Part shown: positions 1 to 7,719 of the stretch, one piece after another
How the letters are laid out: each line of letters begins with the position of its first letter
Position numbering within the stretch: position 1 is the first letter of the stretch
NCBI GenBank assembly: GCA_004017535.1
Contig: SAJS01000011.1
Span: 62,001 to 126,000, forward strand
DNA: 64,000 nucleotides
DNA from: Mesorhizobium sp.
Lineage (GTDB): Bacteria; Pseudomonadota; Alphaproteobacteria; Rhizobiales; Rhizobiaceae
Direction of reading: 5' to 3'
Position numbers and translations under genes: made by a program
Notes under the pieces: model-generated
Told to the model about the DNA's origin: nothing
Database searches by the model: none
What the model saw: only the letters and a program-made list of their open reading frames with translations

Positions 1-482
1 CCGTAGAGCAGCGTCAGCACGGCGGCATTGCGGGCGGCGATCCAGGGTTCTTCCGCGAGTTGGCCCTCCATCGCCACGACTTGTCTCGCGTCGCTTGCCG
101 TCAGCGGCTTGGGCAGCGATTTCGGCTGGCGCGGCGCGCGCAGGGCGACGGCACCCGCGGCGTTGACGAGGCCGCGTTTTTCGAGAAAGCGCAGCAGCGA
201 GCGGATGCCGGCAAGGCCCCGCCCCAGCGTGCGGGCGCCGGCGCCGTCATTGCGGCGCTTGGCGAGGAAGCCGCGCAGATCGGCAGGGCGCAGGTCGGCA
301 ATATCGGAAATGCCCGGCGGGCCGCCGCAATGTCCGGTCAAGAAATGCAGGAACTGGCGCGTGTCGCGTTCATAGGCCTCGACCGTCTCCGGCGACAGCC
401 GGCGCTCATGCGCCAGCGTCTTCAGCCAGGTCTCGCGCGCCGCCTGGAGATCGGGTTTTGCCGGGATGAGGAATTCCTGCAT
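1..482 (-). CDS. xerC: Tyrosine recombinase XerC, N-terminal part (cut by window edge)
   Basis: The minus strand encodes about 160 residues from an ATG at 482, and the frame is still open at base 1. The protein starts MQEFLIPAKPD and contains LAHERRLSPETVEAYERD followed by RQFLHFL, the N-terminal SAM-like DNA-binding domain of XerC/XerD recombinases, which resolve chromosome dimers at dif. The catalytic domain with its Arg-His-Arg-Tyr residues lies outside the window. I prefer XerC to XerD or a phage integrase because of the housekeeping context and the start of the conserved basic segment. It is divergent from rimM with about 100 bp between them. Confidence 0.82.
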   Translation of the reverse strand, partial: MQEFLIPAKPDLQAARETWLKTLAHERRLSPETVEAYERDTRQFLHFLTGHCGGPPGISDIADLRPADLRGFLAKRRNDGAGARTLGRGLAGIRSLLRFLEKRGLVNAAGAVALRAPRQPKSLPKPLTASDARQVVAMEGQLAEEPWIAARNAAVLTLLY

Positions 483-579
483 GTCGGCATTGTCATGTAT
501 GCGGGTTAGGAAGCGGTGAAGAGGCCGTCATTGAAATGATGGCGTCAGAGGGCTAGAGCAAGGCAAAGGAAGCGCCGCC

Positions 580-1179
580 ATGTCGAAGCTCGAGAACCCC
601 GTACAGATGGCCGTCATCGGTGCCGCGCACGGCATCAAGGGCGAGCTTAGGGTGAAGACGTTCACCGGCGATCCGCTGGCGCTGGCGGATTACGGCCCAC
701 TCTATGCCAAGGACGGCCGCGCCTTCCATATTACCGATATCAGGCCGGCGGGCACCGTGGTCGTCGTGCGCTTCAAGGGCGTCAACGACCGCAATGCCGC
801 CGAGGCTTTGGCCGGCACGGAGCTGTTCGTCGACCGTTCGGTGCTGCCCGACGACGGCGAGGAGGATGAGTTCTATCATGCCGATCTCATCGGCCTCGAT
901 GTCAGGGACGACACGGGCGTCATTGGCAAGGTCGTCGCCGTGCACAATTTCGGCGGCGGCGACATACTCGATGTCACCCTTGCCGGCCGCAAGGGCGTGC
1001 TGATCCCGTTCACGCAGGCCGCGGTGCCGCATGTCTCTATCGCCGACGGTTTCGTCGAGGTCGATCCGCTGGCCGCGGGCCTTGTCGAAGATGAGGACGA
1101 TGGTGAAGCGCCTGGCCGGTCCGGCTTCGACCCGAAGGGCCGGCCGCGCGGACCGAAGGATGCCGGGGGCAACCGTTGA
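580..1179 (+). CDS. rimM: 16S rRNA processing protein RimM
   Basis: A 199-residue protein. The N-terminal RimM beta-barrel (residues about 8-90) begins with the diagnostic [19 protein letters not shown] segment. The PRC-barrel half follows, with LIGLDV and the [11 protein letters not shown] stretch. RimM helps mature the 3' domain of 16S rRNA and 30S subunits and binds ribosomal protein S19. The C-terminal 35 residues are polar, Gly/Asp/Arg-rich and probably disordered. It overlaps trmD by 4 bases, so the two are translationally coupled, as is usual for rimM-trmD-rplS neighbourhoods. A purine-rich AAGGAAG lies shortly before the ATG. Confidence 0.95.
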   Translation: MSKLENPVQMAVIGAAHGIKGELRVKTFTGDPLALADYGPLYAKDGRAFHITDIRPAGTVVVVRFKGVNDRNAAEALAGTELFVDRSVLPDDGEEDEFYHADLIGLDVRDDTGVIGKVVAVHNFGGGDILDVTLAGRKGVLIPFTQAAVPHVSIADGFVEVDPLAAGLVEDEDDGEAPGRSGFDPKGRPRGPKDAGGNR

Positions 1180-1880
1180 GCTTTGCCGCCTCCGTGCTGA
1201 CGCTCTATCCGGAGATGTTTCCGGGCGCGCTCGGCCTGTCGCTGGCCGGCCGCGCGCTGGAGGCCGGCACATGGTCGCTGGAGGCGATCCAGATCCGTGA
1301 TTTCGCCACCGACAGGCACCGCACGGTCGACGACACGCCGGCCGGCGGCGGCGCCGGCATGGTGATGCGCGCCGACGTGCTGGCCAAGGCCATCGACCAC
1401 GCCTCCCCGCCGGGCGATGAGCGCCCGAGGCTGCTGATGAGCCCGCGCGGAAAACCGCTGACCCAGGCCCGCGTGCGCGAGCTGGCCGCCGGTCCGGGTG
1501 TCGTCATCCTGTGCGGACGTTTCGAGGGCGTCGACCAGCGGGTGATCGACGCGCGGGGATTGGAGGAAGTTTCCGTCGGCGATTTCATCCTGTCGGGCGG
1601 CGAGCCGGCCGCGCTGGTGCTGCTCGACGCCGTGGTGCGGCTGCTGCCGGGCGTCATGGGCAATGCCGTGTCGGGCGAGGAAGAGAGTTTCGAGAACGGC
1701 CTGCTCGAGCATCCGCATTACACGCGGCCGCAGGAGTTCGAGGGCCGGCCGATCCCTGACGTGCTGATTTCGGGCAACCACAAGAAGATCGCCGAATGGC
1801 GGCGCGCGGAGGCGGAGGAGCTGACGCGGGAACGGCGGCCTGACTTGCTTGGCGCTCCGCCTCAGCCCTTGGTGAAATAG
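1176..1880 (+). CDS. trmD: tRNA (guanine-N1-)-methyltransferase TrmD
   Basis: A 234-residue protein of the SPOUT class that methylates G37 of tRNAs reading CNN-type codons and prevents +1 frameshifting. Visible family signatures are [15 protein letters not shown] at the N-terminus, [17 protein letters not shown], and the trefoil-knot SAM site [21 protein letters not shown]. The start is a TTG that overlaps the rimM stop (TTGA), typical of coupled translation. The 3' end overlaps the convergent TSUP gene by 19 bp. Confidence 0.96.
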   Translation: MSFAASVLTLYPEMFPGALGLSLAGRALEAGTWSLEAIQIRDFATDRHRTVDDTPAGGGAGMVMRADVLAKAIDHASPPGDERPRLLMSPRGKPLTQARVRELAAGPGVVILCGRFEGVDQRVIDARGLEEVSVGDFILSGGEPAALVLLDAVVRLLPGVMGNAVSGEEESFENGLLEHPHYTRPQEFEGRPIPDVLISGNHKKIAEWRRAEAEELTRERRPDLLGAPPQPLVK

Positions 1881-2614
1881 TAGAAAGCCAGGAGCAGGCC
1901 GACCCCGACGACGAAGCCGCGCACCAGGCCTTGCGGCACGCGCTTGGCGATCCACACGCCGGCATAGCCGCCGAGCGCCACGCCCGGGATCATGACGATC
2001 GCCTGCGGCCAGGCGACGACGCCCCCGGAAACGAAGACCAGGATGGCGACAACCGCGATCACGATGGACAGCATGTTCTTCAAAGCGTTCAGGCGGTGGT
2101 AATCGCCGGCTTGCGTCAGGCCGAGGGTGGCCAGCATCATTACCCCCATGCCGGCGCCGAAGAAGCCGCCATAGACCGCGGTCGCGAATTGCGCGATCGA
2201 ACCGGCGAGCGACCCGACCGAGGCCTGGTGCTCCGGCCCCGCCGCCGGCTTCAGCCACGGTCCGGCGGCGAATAGCGCGGTCGCGGCGATGAGCAGCCAG
2301 GGCACGAGGGCGCGGAAGGACGGATTGGAGAGCGCGAGGAGGATGAGTGAGCCGGCCAGCGCGCCCAGTGCGGAAATTAGGCAAAGCAGCAGGGCGCCGC
2401 GCCAGAAGTGGCGGATATCGGTCCAATAGGCGAGAGTCGAGGTGATGTAGCCCGGCAGCTGCGTCACCGAGGAGGTGGCGTTGGCGACGATCGGCGGCAG
2501 GCCCACCAGCGTCAAGGCGCCGAAGGTGAGGAAAGTGCCGCCGCCGGCGACCGCATTGGCGGCGCCGGAGGCAAAGCCCGCGAGGAAAAGCAGGACGGCA
2601 TCGGAGAACGTCAT
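1862..2614 (-). CDS. Sulfite exporter TauE/SafE (TSUP) family membrane protein
   Basis: A 250-residue integral membrane protein starting [17 protein letters not shown]. It has about eight hydrophobic segments and the two half-repeats typical of TSUP transporters, including [16 protein letters not shown] in the first half and [17 protein letters not shown] in the second. Family members export sulfite, sulfoacetate or related organosulfur anions across the inner membrane; the substrate here cannot be read from sequence. The open frame extends 105 codons further upstream, but the ATG at 2614 starts exactly at the conserved N-terminus. It is convergent with trmD and overlaps it by 19 bp. Confidence 0.88.
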   Translation of the reverse strand: MTFSDAVLLFLAGFASGAANAVAGGGTFLTFGALTLVGLPPIVANATSSVTQLPGYITSTLAYWTDIRHFWRGALLLCLISALGALAGSLILLALSNPSFRALVPWLLIAATALFAAGPWLKPAAGPEHQASVGSLAGSIAQFATAVYGGFFGAGMGVMMLATLGLTQAGDYHRLNALKNMLSIVIAVVAILVFVSGGVVAWPQAIVMIPGVALGGYAGVWIAKRVPQGLVRGFVVGVGLLLAFYYFTKG

Positions 2615-2980
2615 GGAGGGAAGGCCCGGGAATACACGTTCCCGGCTTAGAAAGCTTGGCGTGCTCGCGCAACCCGGCACGAGGCAATAAGATGGTGCCA
2701 GGAGCTCAAAAAATATGCCTTGAAGTTCTTTTTCGATGCATGTCGTCGTCCCAGAACCGCGCACACTTCTGGGCGACATGCATTTGGACGTGACAAAGCG
2801 CCGAAATAGCTGTATGTCGCCGCCCGAACCGGAAGAACGATCTTCTGGACCCGTCAACAAATGGCGGTGTAGCCGTCCCTGCCCGATGTTTCGACAAAGG
2901 GCATAGCCGAGCGGTCGTTGGAACTGCAAGGCGAGTGAGGACGCTCTGACTGTCGGAAGAACAAGAAGTGGATATTCGAG
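2615..2980. other. Intergenic region between TSUP gene and rplS
   Basis: This 366-bp stretch separates two divergent genes. It holds a bulged palindromic repeat at 2736-2783 and presumably the promoter of rplS. Open frames crossing it have no recognisable domain. I see no tRNA or riboswitch fold. Confidence 0.6.
2736..2783. repeat. Bulged palindromic intergenic repeat, arm type 1
   Basis: A 10-nt outer arm (ATGCATGTCG) pairs perfectly with its complement at the right end. A 4-nt one-sided bulge (TCGT), a second perfect 7-nt stem (CCCAGAA/TTCTGGG) and a 10-nt loop CCGCGCACAC lie inside. The fold is the same as those at 39997-40039 and 61532-61580, although the arm sequences differ. Confidence 0.75.
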
Positions 2981-3502
2981 ATGGATCTTATCCGTCAGCT
3001 CGAGGCCGAACAGGCCGCCAAGATCGAAGCCAAGCGCAAGCTGCCCGAATTCCAGCCGGGCGACACGGTGCGCGTCCAGGTGCGCGTCACCGAAGGCAGC
3101 CGCACCCGCGTCCAGGCTTATGAGGGCGTCGTCATCGCCCGCTCCGGCTCCGGCTTCCAGGAGAATTTCACCGTCCGCAAGATTTCCTACGGCGAGGGCG
3201 TCGAGCGCGTTTTCCCGGTCTACTCGCCGATGGTCGAGGGCGTCGAGATCGTGCGCCGCGGCAAGGTGCGCCGCGCCAAACTTTATTACCTGCGCGACCG
3301 TCGCGGCAAGTCGGCCCGCATTTCGGAAAACACCGGCGTGCGCGCCCGCAAGCTGAACGACGAAGAGCGTGATGCGCTGAACGCCGAGCGCGCCCGCATC
3401 GAGGCCGAGAAGGTCGCCGCCGCCCAGGCGCTGGCCGCCGAGACGGCCGCCAAGGAAGCCGCCGAGAAGAAGGCCGCCGCCGAGGCTGCTTCGGCCGAAT
3501 AA
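2981..3502 (+). CDS. rplS: 50S ribosomal protein L19
   Basis: A 173-residue protein whose first 115 or so residues are a standard L19, with [31 protein letters not shown] and [16 protein letters not shown]19 sits at the 30S-50S interface of the ribosome. The remaining 55 residues are an Ala/Glu/Lys-rich helical tail ([20 protein letters not shown]) longer than in enteric L19; such tails are common in Rhizobiales. The gene ends in a strong hairpin terminator and appears to be transcribed separately from rimM-trmD, because the TSUP gene lies between them. Confidence 0.97.
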   Translation: MDLIRQLEAEQAAKIEAKRKLPEFQPGDTVRVQVRVTEGSRTRVQAYEGVVIARSGSGFQENFTVRKISYGEGVERVFPVYSPMVEGVEIVRRGKVRRAKLYYLRDRRGKSARISENTGVRARKLNDEERDALNAERARIEAEKVAAAQALAAETAAKEAAEKKAAAEAASAE

Positions 3503-3526
3503 GGCGCTTCGACAGCATTGGTTCGG

Positions 3527-3556
3527 AAAGGCGGCTTCGGCCGCCTTTTTCGTTTT
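3527..3556 (+). terminator. Rho-independent terminator after rplS
   Basis: A perfect 9-bp stem AAAGGCGGC/GCCGCCTTT with a TTCG tetraloop is followed by a T-rich run (TTTTTCGTTTTT). It starts 25 bp after the rplS stop codon. Confidence 0.9.
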
Positions 3557-3602
3557 TCACTGAGCTGTGATCGCTTGCCGTAGGAAAACCGCGCCGCCAT
3601 CG

Positions 3603-3643
3603 TTGACATCTAGTTACCTTGTGCACTAAATAATCGTGTACAA
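3603..3643 (+). promoter_or_regulatory. ohr promoter with OhrR operator
   Basis: A consensus -35 hexamer TTGACA lies at 3603-3608, with an A/T-rich -10 candidate TAAATA at 3627-3632 (18-bp spacer). An inverted repeat, TTGTGCAC (3619-3626) and GTGTACAA (3636-3643), matches at 7 of 8 positions and brackets the -10. OhrR-type MarR dimers bind this kind of AT-rich palindrome over the promoter of ohr, and the ohrR gene is the second gene downstream. The assignment to OhrR is inference from context. Confidence 0.75.
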
Positions 3644-3660
3644 ATCAAATGGAGATAAAG

Positions 3661-4095
3661 ATGTCTGCACTCTACACGGCCCAAGCTCATGTCAGCGGCG
3701 GCCGCAACGGTCACGGCGAAACCAGTGACGGCCTGCTCAAGGTCGACCTTGCGATGCCGAAGGAACTCGGCGGCAAGGGCGGCGCCACCAATCCGGAACA
3801 GCTTTTCGCGGTCGGCTATGCGGCCTGCTTCGAGAGCGCGGTGCGCTTCATCGCCCGCCAGCAGAAGCTGCCGCTCGAGGACGCTTCGATCACGTCCACC
3901 GTCAGTCTTTATCCGAACGACCAGGGCGGCTTCCGCCTCGGCGTCGCGCTGGCGGCGGAGATCAAGGGGCTTGATCAGGCGGGCGCCGATGCGCTTGTAT
4001 CGGAAGCGCATAAGGTCTGCCCCTATTCCAACGCTATCCGGGGCAATATCGACGTGGCGCTGTCCACCACAGCGCTTCCGGCAAAGGCAGCATGA
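3661..4095 (+). CDS. ohr: Organic hydroperoxide resistance protein Ohr
   Basis: A 144-residue thiol peroxidase of the Ohr/OsmC fold that reduces organic and lipid hydroperoxides in the cytoplasm. Both catalytic cysteines are present: Cys56 in VGYAACFESA and Cys120 in AHKVCPYSNA. The N-terminal LYTAQAHVSGGRNGH matches Ohr rather than OsmC. The ATG at 3661 is chosen because GGAG lies 7 bases upstream; an ATG four codons earlier overlaps that site. The stop overlaps ohrR by four bases (ATGA), giving an operon that its own second product probably represses through the palindrome upstream. Confidence 0.95.
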   Translation: MSALYTAQAHVSGGRNGHGETSDGLLKVDLAMPKELGGKGGATNPEQLFAVGYAACFESAVRFIARQQKLPLEDASITSTVSLYPNDQGGFRLGVALAAEIKGLDQAGADALVSEAHKVCPYSNAIRGNIDVALSTTALPAKAA

Positions 4096-4592
4096 CGACG
4101 ACAACCGAAACCATGGCCAAGCCAGCCCCGGCGCAGGATGCCGGGGCTATCGCCGTGCCACGTCTCGACCAGCAGCTCTGCTTCGCGCTCTATTCGGCGA
4201 GCGGGCTGATGACCAAGCTCTACCGGCCGCTGCTCGACCCGCTCGGCCTCACCTATCCGCAATATCTGGCGATGCTGGCGTTGTGGCAGCATTCGCCGAG
4301 CACGATCGGCGAGCTCGGCGCGGCACTGGGGCTCGATTCGGCGACGCTGACGCCGCTGATCAAGCGCATGGAAGCGGGCGGCCTCGTGACGCGCCGGCGC
4401 GATGCCGCCGACGAGCGGCGGGTGCTGGTAGAACCGACCGCGAAGGGTCAGGCGCTGCGGGCGAAGATGAAGGACGTGCAGGAGGGGCTGAGCTGCGCGA
4501 TGCCGCTGGAGCGGGCCGAGCTCAAAGCGCTGCATGGCACGCTGACGCGCCTGGTCGCCGGTCTGCGCGAGGCCACCGCCGATCACGACTGA
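4092..4592 (+). CDS. ohrR: MarR-family organic peroxide sensor OhrR
   Basis: A 166-residue winged-helix regulator. The sensing cysteine is Cys30 in LDQQLCFALYSAS, the hallmark of OhrR; oxidation of this residue releases the protein from DNA. The helix-turn-helix and wing follow (IGELGAALGLDSATLTPLIK and RRRDAADERRVLVE). It is translated from an ATG overlapping the ohr stop. Known members repress ohr and often themselves, which fits the operator at 3619-3643. The first 24 residues are a low-complexity Thr/Ala/Pro extension. Confidence 0.94.
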   Translation: MTTTTETMAKPAPAQDAGAIAVPRLDQQLCFALYSASGLMTKLYRPLLDPLGLTYPQYLAMLALWQHSPSTIGELGAALGLDSATLTPLIKRMEAGGLVTRRRDAADERRVLVEPTAKGQALRAKMKDVQEGLSCAMPLERAELKALHGTLTRLVAGLREATADHD

Positions 4593-4762
4593 GCGCGGCA
4601 ACGGCCATCCTCAAAACGATCCGCGAAGAGCATCGGATTTGCCTTTGGTGCGCAACGTCGCAGTGGACCGGCTTGCAAGGCGCCTGCGGCAAGCTAAAGT
4701 CGGCGCCTGATTTGTCCTGGCGCGCGGGGATCGTGCGGCCAATCACGTTCGGGGAGTTTGTC

Positions 4763-5560
4763 ATGACCAAGTCGAAATTGCTGCTGGCCGCCCTGGTGGC
4801 CTGCCTTCTCGCGCCTGTCGCCGCGCTCGCCGACAATCTGCCCGATCTCGGCGGCAAGAAGGTCGTGGTGGTGACGGAAAACGCCTACCCGCCGCTGCAG
4901 TTCATCGACAAGAAGACCGGCAAGCAGATCGGCTGGGAATATGACGCGATGGACGAGATCGCCAAGCGGCTGAATTTCAAGGTCGAGTACCAGAACACCT
5001 CCTGGGACGCGATGATCCAGGCGGTTTCGGACAACCAGTACAACATCGGCATGACCGGCATCACCATCAAGGACGACCGCAAGGAGAAGGTCGACTTCTC
5101 CGATCCCTATATGCGCTCGGAGCAGTTCATGCTGGTGCGCGGCGATGAAAGCCGCTTCACCGACGCCAAGAGCTTCGGCGCCTTCAAGGACGGGCTGATC
5201 GGCGCCCAGCCTGGCACCACGCCCTTCTACACCGCCGTCTACAGCGTGCTCGACGGCAACGAGCAGAACCCGCGCATCAAGCTGTTCGAGACCTTCGGCG
5301 CGACCGTGCAGGCGCTGAAAGCGGGCGACGTCGACGTCGTGCTCACCGACGGCACCGCCGGCAAGGGCTATGTCGATGCTTCCGAAGGCAAGCTGAAGCT
5401 GATCGGCGGCCCGCTCGGCACCGAGGATTTCGGCTTCATCTTCCCCAAGGGCTCGGACCTGGTGAAGCCGGTCAACGCCGCCATCGCCTCGCTCAAGGCC
5501 GACGGCACGTTCGACAAGCTCAACAAGAAGTGGTTCCTCGATTACAAGATGGGGCAGTAG
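4763..5560 (+). CDS. Amino-acid ABC transporter substrate-binding protein
   Basis: A 265-residue periplasmic protein of SBP family 3. A signal peptide (MTKSKLLLAALVACLLAPVA, cleaved near ALA-D) precedes the two-lobed domain, with VVTENAYPPLQFIDKKTG and IGWEYDAMDEIAKRL near the N-terminus and the DVVLTDGTAGKGYVD hinge region. Such proteins bind polar amino acids or opines; the exact ligand is not deducible. The start is the ATG preceded by GGGGAG. A permease gene follows after 155 bp containing a repeat half-copy, and no ATPase gene is nearby. Confidence 0.93.
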   Translation: MTKSKLLLAALVACLLAPVAALADNLPDLGGKKVVVVTENAYPPLQFIDKKTGKQIGWEYDAMDEIAKRLNFKVEYQNTSWDAMIQAVSDNQYNIGMTGITIKDDRKEKVDFSDPYMRSEQFMLVRGDESRFTDAKSFGAFKDGLIGAQPGTTPFYTAVYSVLDGNEQNPRIKLFETFGATVQALKAGDVDVVLTDGTAGKGYVDASEGKLKLIGGPLGTEDFGFIFPKGSDLVKPVNAAIASLKADGTFDKLNKKWFLDYKMGQ

Positions 5561-5615
5561 GCGCTGTTGCAGCCAGTGACGCGCGACAGTGGCGGGCCGA
5601 AGTCCGCAAAGGCCT

Positions 5616-5692
5616 CATTCCTTCACACCCCCCTCTGTCCTGCCGGACATCTCCCCCGCAAGGGGGGAGATCAGCAATTCTTGCGAAGGCAT
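5616..5692. repeat. MITE-like palindromic repeat, half copy
   Basis: This segment carries one terminal arm of the family seen complete at 17606-17772, 18453-18612 and 63040-63206: CCCCCCTCTGTCCTGCCGG followed by a short CTCCCCC/GGGGGAG hairpin. The opposite arm is missing. It lies inside the amino-acid transporter operon, between the binding-protein and permease genes. Confidence 0.8.
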
Positions 5693-5715
5693 CTATTCGC
5701 CAGCGTTTGGAACTG

Positions 5716-6525
5716 ATGTCCGCACCCACCTCCTCCAAACCCGAATTCCCCTGGTGGCTTGCCGCCGCGGCCGTCCTCGCACTGGCTGCCGCCCTCGCCA
5801 TCGCGTCCAGCGATCTCTATGCCGAGGTCTTCGCCACCGTCGCCAAGGGCATCGGCATCACCATCTTCGTCACCGCGGTCGCTTTCGCCTTAGCCTCGGC
5901 GCTTGGGCTCGGCATCGCGCTCATGGCGCTGTCGGGATCGCAGTGGCTGCGCCAGATCGCGCGCTTCTATGTCGAGATCATCCGCGGCGTGCCGATCCTG
6001 GTGCTGTTGTTCTGGATCGCCTTCGCCGGCGCGCCGGCCTTCGTCGCCGCCTGGAATGTGCTGACCGCGCCGCTGCAGAGCGCCGGGCTGATCGGCGAAT
6101 TGCTGGTGCGCGATGTCTCGCTGCTCTGGCGCGCCATCATGGCGCTGACCATCGGCTACTCGGCCTTCATCTCGGAGGTGTTCCGCGCCGGCATCCAATC
6201 GGTCGAGAAAGGCCAGATCGAAGCCGCCAAGGCGCTCGGGCTCAGCCGGGCGCAGCGCTTCCGGCTGATCGTGTTCCCGCAGGCGATCCGCATGATCCTG
6301 CCGCCGCTCGGCAACGACTTCGTCGCCATGGTCAAGGATTCCTCGCTGGTCTCGGTGCTCGGCGTCGCCGACATCACCCAGATGGGCAAGGTCTATGCCG
6401 CCGGCTCGTTCCGCTTTTTCGAGACCTATTCGATCGTCGCCTATATCTACCTGATCCTGACCGTCGGCCTGTCGCTGGCGCTGCGGGCGCTGGAGCAGCG
6501 CCTGCGCCGGCAACACGGGGAATAG
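5716..6525 (+). CDS. Amino-acid ABC transporter permease (HisM/GlnP type)
   Basis: A 269-residue inner-membrane protein with about five transmembrane helices. The EAA loop that docks the ATPase is clear: QIEAAKALGLSRAQRFRLIV followed by FPQAIRMILPPLGND. The segment YVEIIRGVPILVLLFW is typical of polar amino-acid uptake permeases. The start is the ATG of MSAPTSSKPEF; the longer open frame upstream is translation of the repeat. It pairs with the binding protein upstream, and the matching ATPase must be encoded elsewhere. Confidence 0.93.
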   Translation: MSAPTSSKPEFPWWLAAAAVLALAAALAIASSDLYAEVFATVAKGIGITIFVTAVAFALASALGLGIALMALSGSQWLRQIARFYVEIIRGVPILVLLFWIAFAGAPAFVAAWNVLTAPLQSAGLIGELLVRDVSLLWRAIMALTIGYSAFISEVFRAGIQSVEKGQIEAAKALGLSRAQRFRLIVFPQAIRMILPPLGNDFVAMVKDSSLVSVLGVADITQMGKVYAAGSFRFFETYSIVAYIYLILTVGLSLALRALEQRLRRQHGE

Positions 6526-6583
6526 CCGGCAGCAAAAGTCCGCGCTACGATCCCTCCGCTCATCATTGCGGAGGAGACGCCCC

Positions 6584-7234
6584 ATGAATTTCGACAAGGC
6601 CAATGCGGCGCTGGATTCCGTCTATTCGGCCGCAACGCCAGAGGGGCTTGCCAAGGCCTATGCCGACTGGGCCGCGACCTATGACAGCGAGACCGCTTCG
6701 CTCGGCTATCTCCTGCCGTTCCTGATCACCGCCTGGGTGGCACGGCATGTGCCGGCGGGCGAAGGTTCGCTGCTCGACGCCGGCTGCGGCACGGGACTGT
6801 CGGGTCCGTCGCTGAAGGCACTTGGCTATGGCGACATCGCCGGCCTCGACCTCTCGGACGACATGCTGAAGATTGCCGGCAGCCGCCAGGCCGGTGGCAA
6901 GCCGGCCTATGGCGAGCTGAAGAAGGCGATGCTCGGCGGCCCGCTGCCCTGGCCGGATCGGCATTTTCGCGCCTTCTTCTCGACCGGCGTCTTCACCATC
7001 GGCCATGCGCCGGCCTCCGGCCTGCACGAGCTGGTGCGCATCACCAAGAGCGGCGGCCACGCCATCTTCACCGTGCGCGACCAGGTTTTCGAGAGCGGCG
7101 GGTTCCAGGCGGTGTTCGATGAGCTGACGCAGGCGGGGAAATGGCGGCTGGTGGAGCAGAGCCCGTGGTTCCGCTGCTATGCGATCGGCGATCCGGAAGC
7201 GCTGGTGAAGACCTTTGTGTTTGAGGTGGTGTGA
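6584..7234 (+). CDS. Class I SAM-dependent methyltransferase
   Basis: A 216-residue protein with the Rossmann-fold SAM site LLDAGCGTGLSG (about residues 65-76), then GLDLSDDMLK as the acidic motif II and the strand SGGHAIFTVRD near the end. It resembles small-molecule methyltransferases of the UbiE/WBSCR27-like group; the substrate is unknown. GAGGAG 8 bases before the ATG decides the start. It lies 58 bp after the permease on the same strand, but a functional link is not evident. Confidence 0.85.
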   Translation: MNFDKANAALDSVYSAATPEGLAKAYADWAATYDSETASLGYLLPFLITAWVARHVPAGEGSLLDAGCGTGLSGPSLKALGYGDIAGLDLSDDMLKIAGSRQAGGKPAYGELKKAMLGGPLPWPDRHFRAFFSTGVFTIGHAPASGLHELVRITKSGGHAIFTVRDQVFESGGFQAVFDELTQAGKWRLVEQSPWFRCYAIGDPEALVKTFVFEVV

Positions 7235-7242
7235 ATAGGCCA

Positions 7243-7477
7243 GTTCCTCGCCCCCGCGAAAGCGGTGCGAAAGCGGGGGAGAGGTGGCCCGGCGAAGCCG
7301 GGACGGAGCGGGGGACGACCTTCGCGACACCAGAGCCGCTGCAAGACAAGGCGCAAGACCGAAGGGCTCGAGGCGGTTAGGAGGCTTAATAACTCCAGGC
7401 GCCGCGCTGACCCCTCTCCGTCCCGGCTTCGCCGGGCCACCTCTCCCCACTTCGTGTCACTTCGTGGGGCGAGGAAC
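7243..7477. repeat. Large inverted-repeat (foldback) element
   Basis: The ends GTTCCTCGCCCC (7243-7254) and GGGGCGAGGAAC (7466-7477) are exact inverted copies. Inside them a 38-nt arm (7276-7313) is complementary to 7411-7448 with only two or three mismatches. Roughly 95 bp of unrelated sequence separate the arms. No transposase is present, so it is either a MITE-like insertion or a long hairpin. Open frames on both strands are products of its symmetry. Confidence 0.85.
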
Positions 7478-7529
7478 CACCTTCTGGTCGCAATTGCCGA
7501 AAAGCCAAAACATTGCTATCTACGCCGCC

Positions 7530-7646
7530 ATGGAAAAGCTTTTCAGCGATCCGGCCTACAAGGGTTTCGTGCTGCAGGACAGGAAGCGCCTGCCGTCGCG
7601 TTTCTCCGCGCGCGTTTACGGCGCGCTGACCAGCCGACTTAACTGA
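7530..7646 (+). CDS. Possible 38-residue small protein upstream of leuC
   Basis: The candidate starts [15 protein letters not shown], is strongly basic in its second half ([15 protein letters not shown]) and ends LTSRLN. Third codon positions are mostly G or C, as in the neighbouring genes, but no clear ribosome binding site precedes the ATG and I do not recognise the family. It ends 73 bp before leuC. It could be a real small protein or a chance frame between the foldback element and leuC. Confidence 0.35.
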   Translation: MEKLFSDPAYKGFVLQDRKRLPSRFSARVYGALTSRLN

Positions 7647-7719
7647 CCCGACCGATCGCAGTCGTCGCGCCGGATTGCCGGCGTGCTTTTCCCATTCTCA
7701 TATCGACGGATTTACGCAC

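Noticed and set aside
1-482. XerC fragment as a phage or integron integrase
   Set aside because: The N-terminal sequence and flanking housekeeping genes fit XerC, and no att site or phage gene is nearby.
876-2687. 603-residue minus-strand open frame across rimM, trmD and the TSUP gene
   Set aside because: It is antisense to three recognisable genes, has an Arg/Ala/His-rich shadow composition and shows no domain.
3689-4762. Long in-frame N-terminal extension of the amino-acid binding protein
   Set aside because: The extension runs out of frame through ohr and ohrR and is low-complexity. The signal peptide and GGGGAG at 4751-4763 mark the real start.
7265-7530. Open frames on both strands over the foldback element
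   Set aside because: They are mirror translations of the inverted repeat and share no similarity to known proteins.
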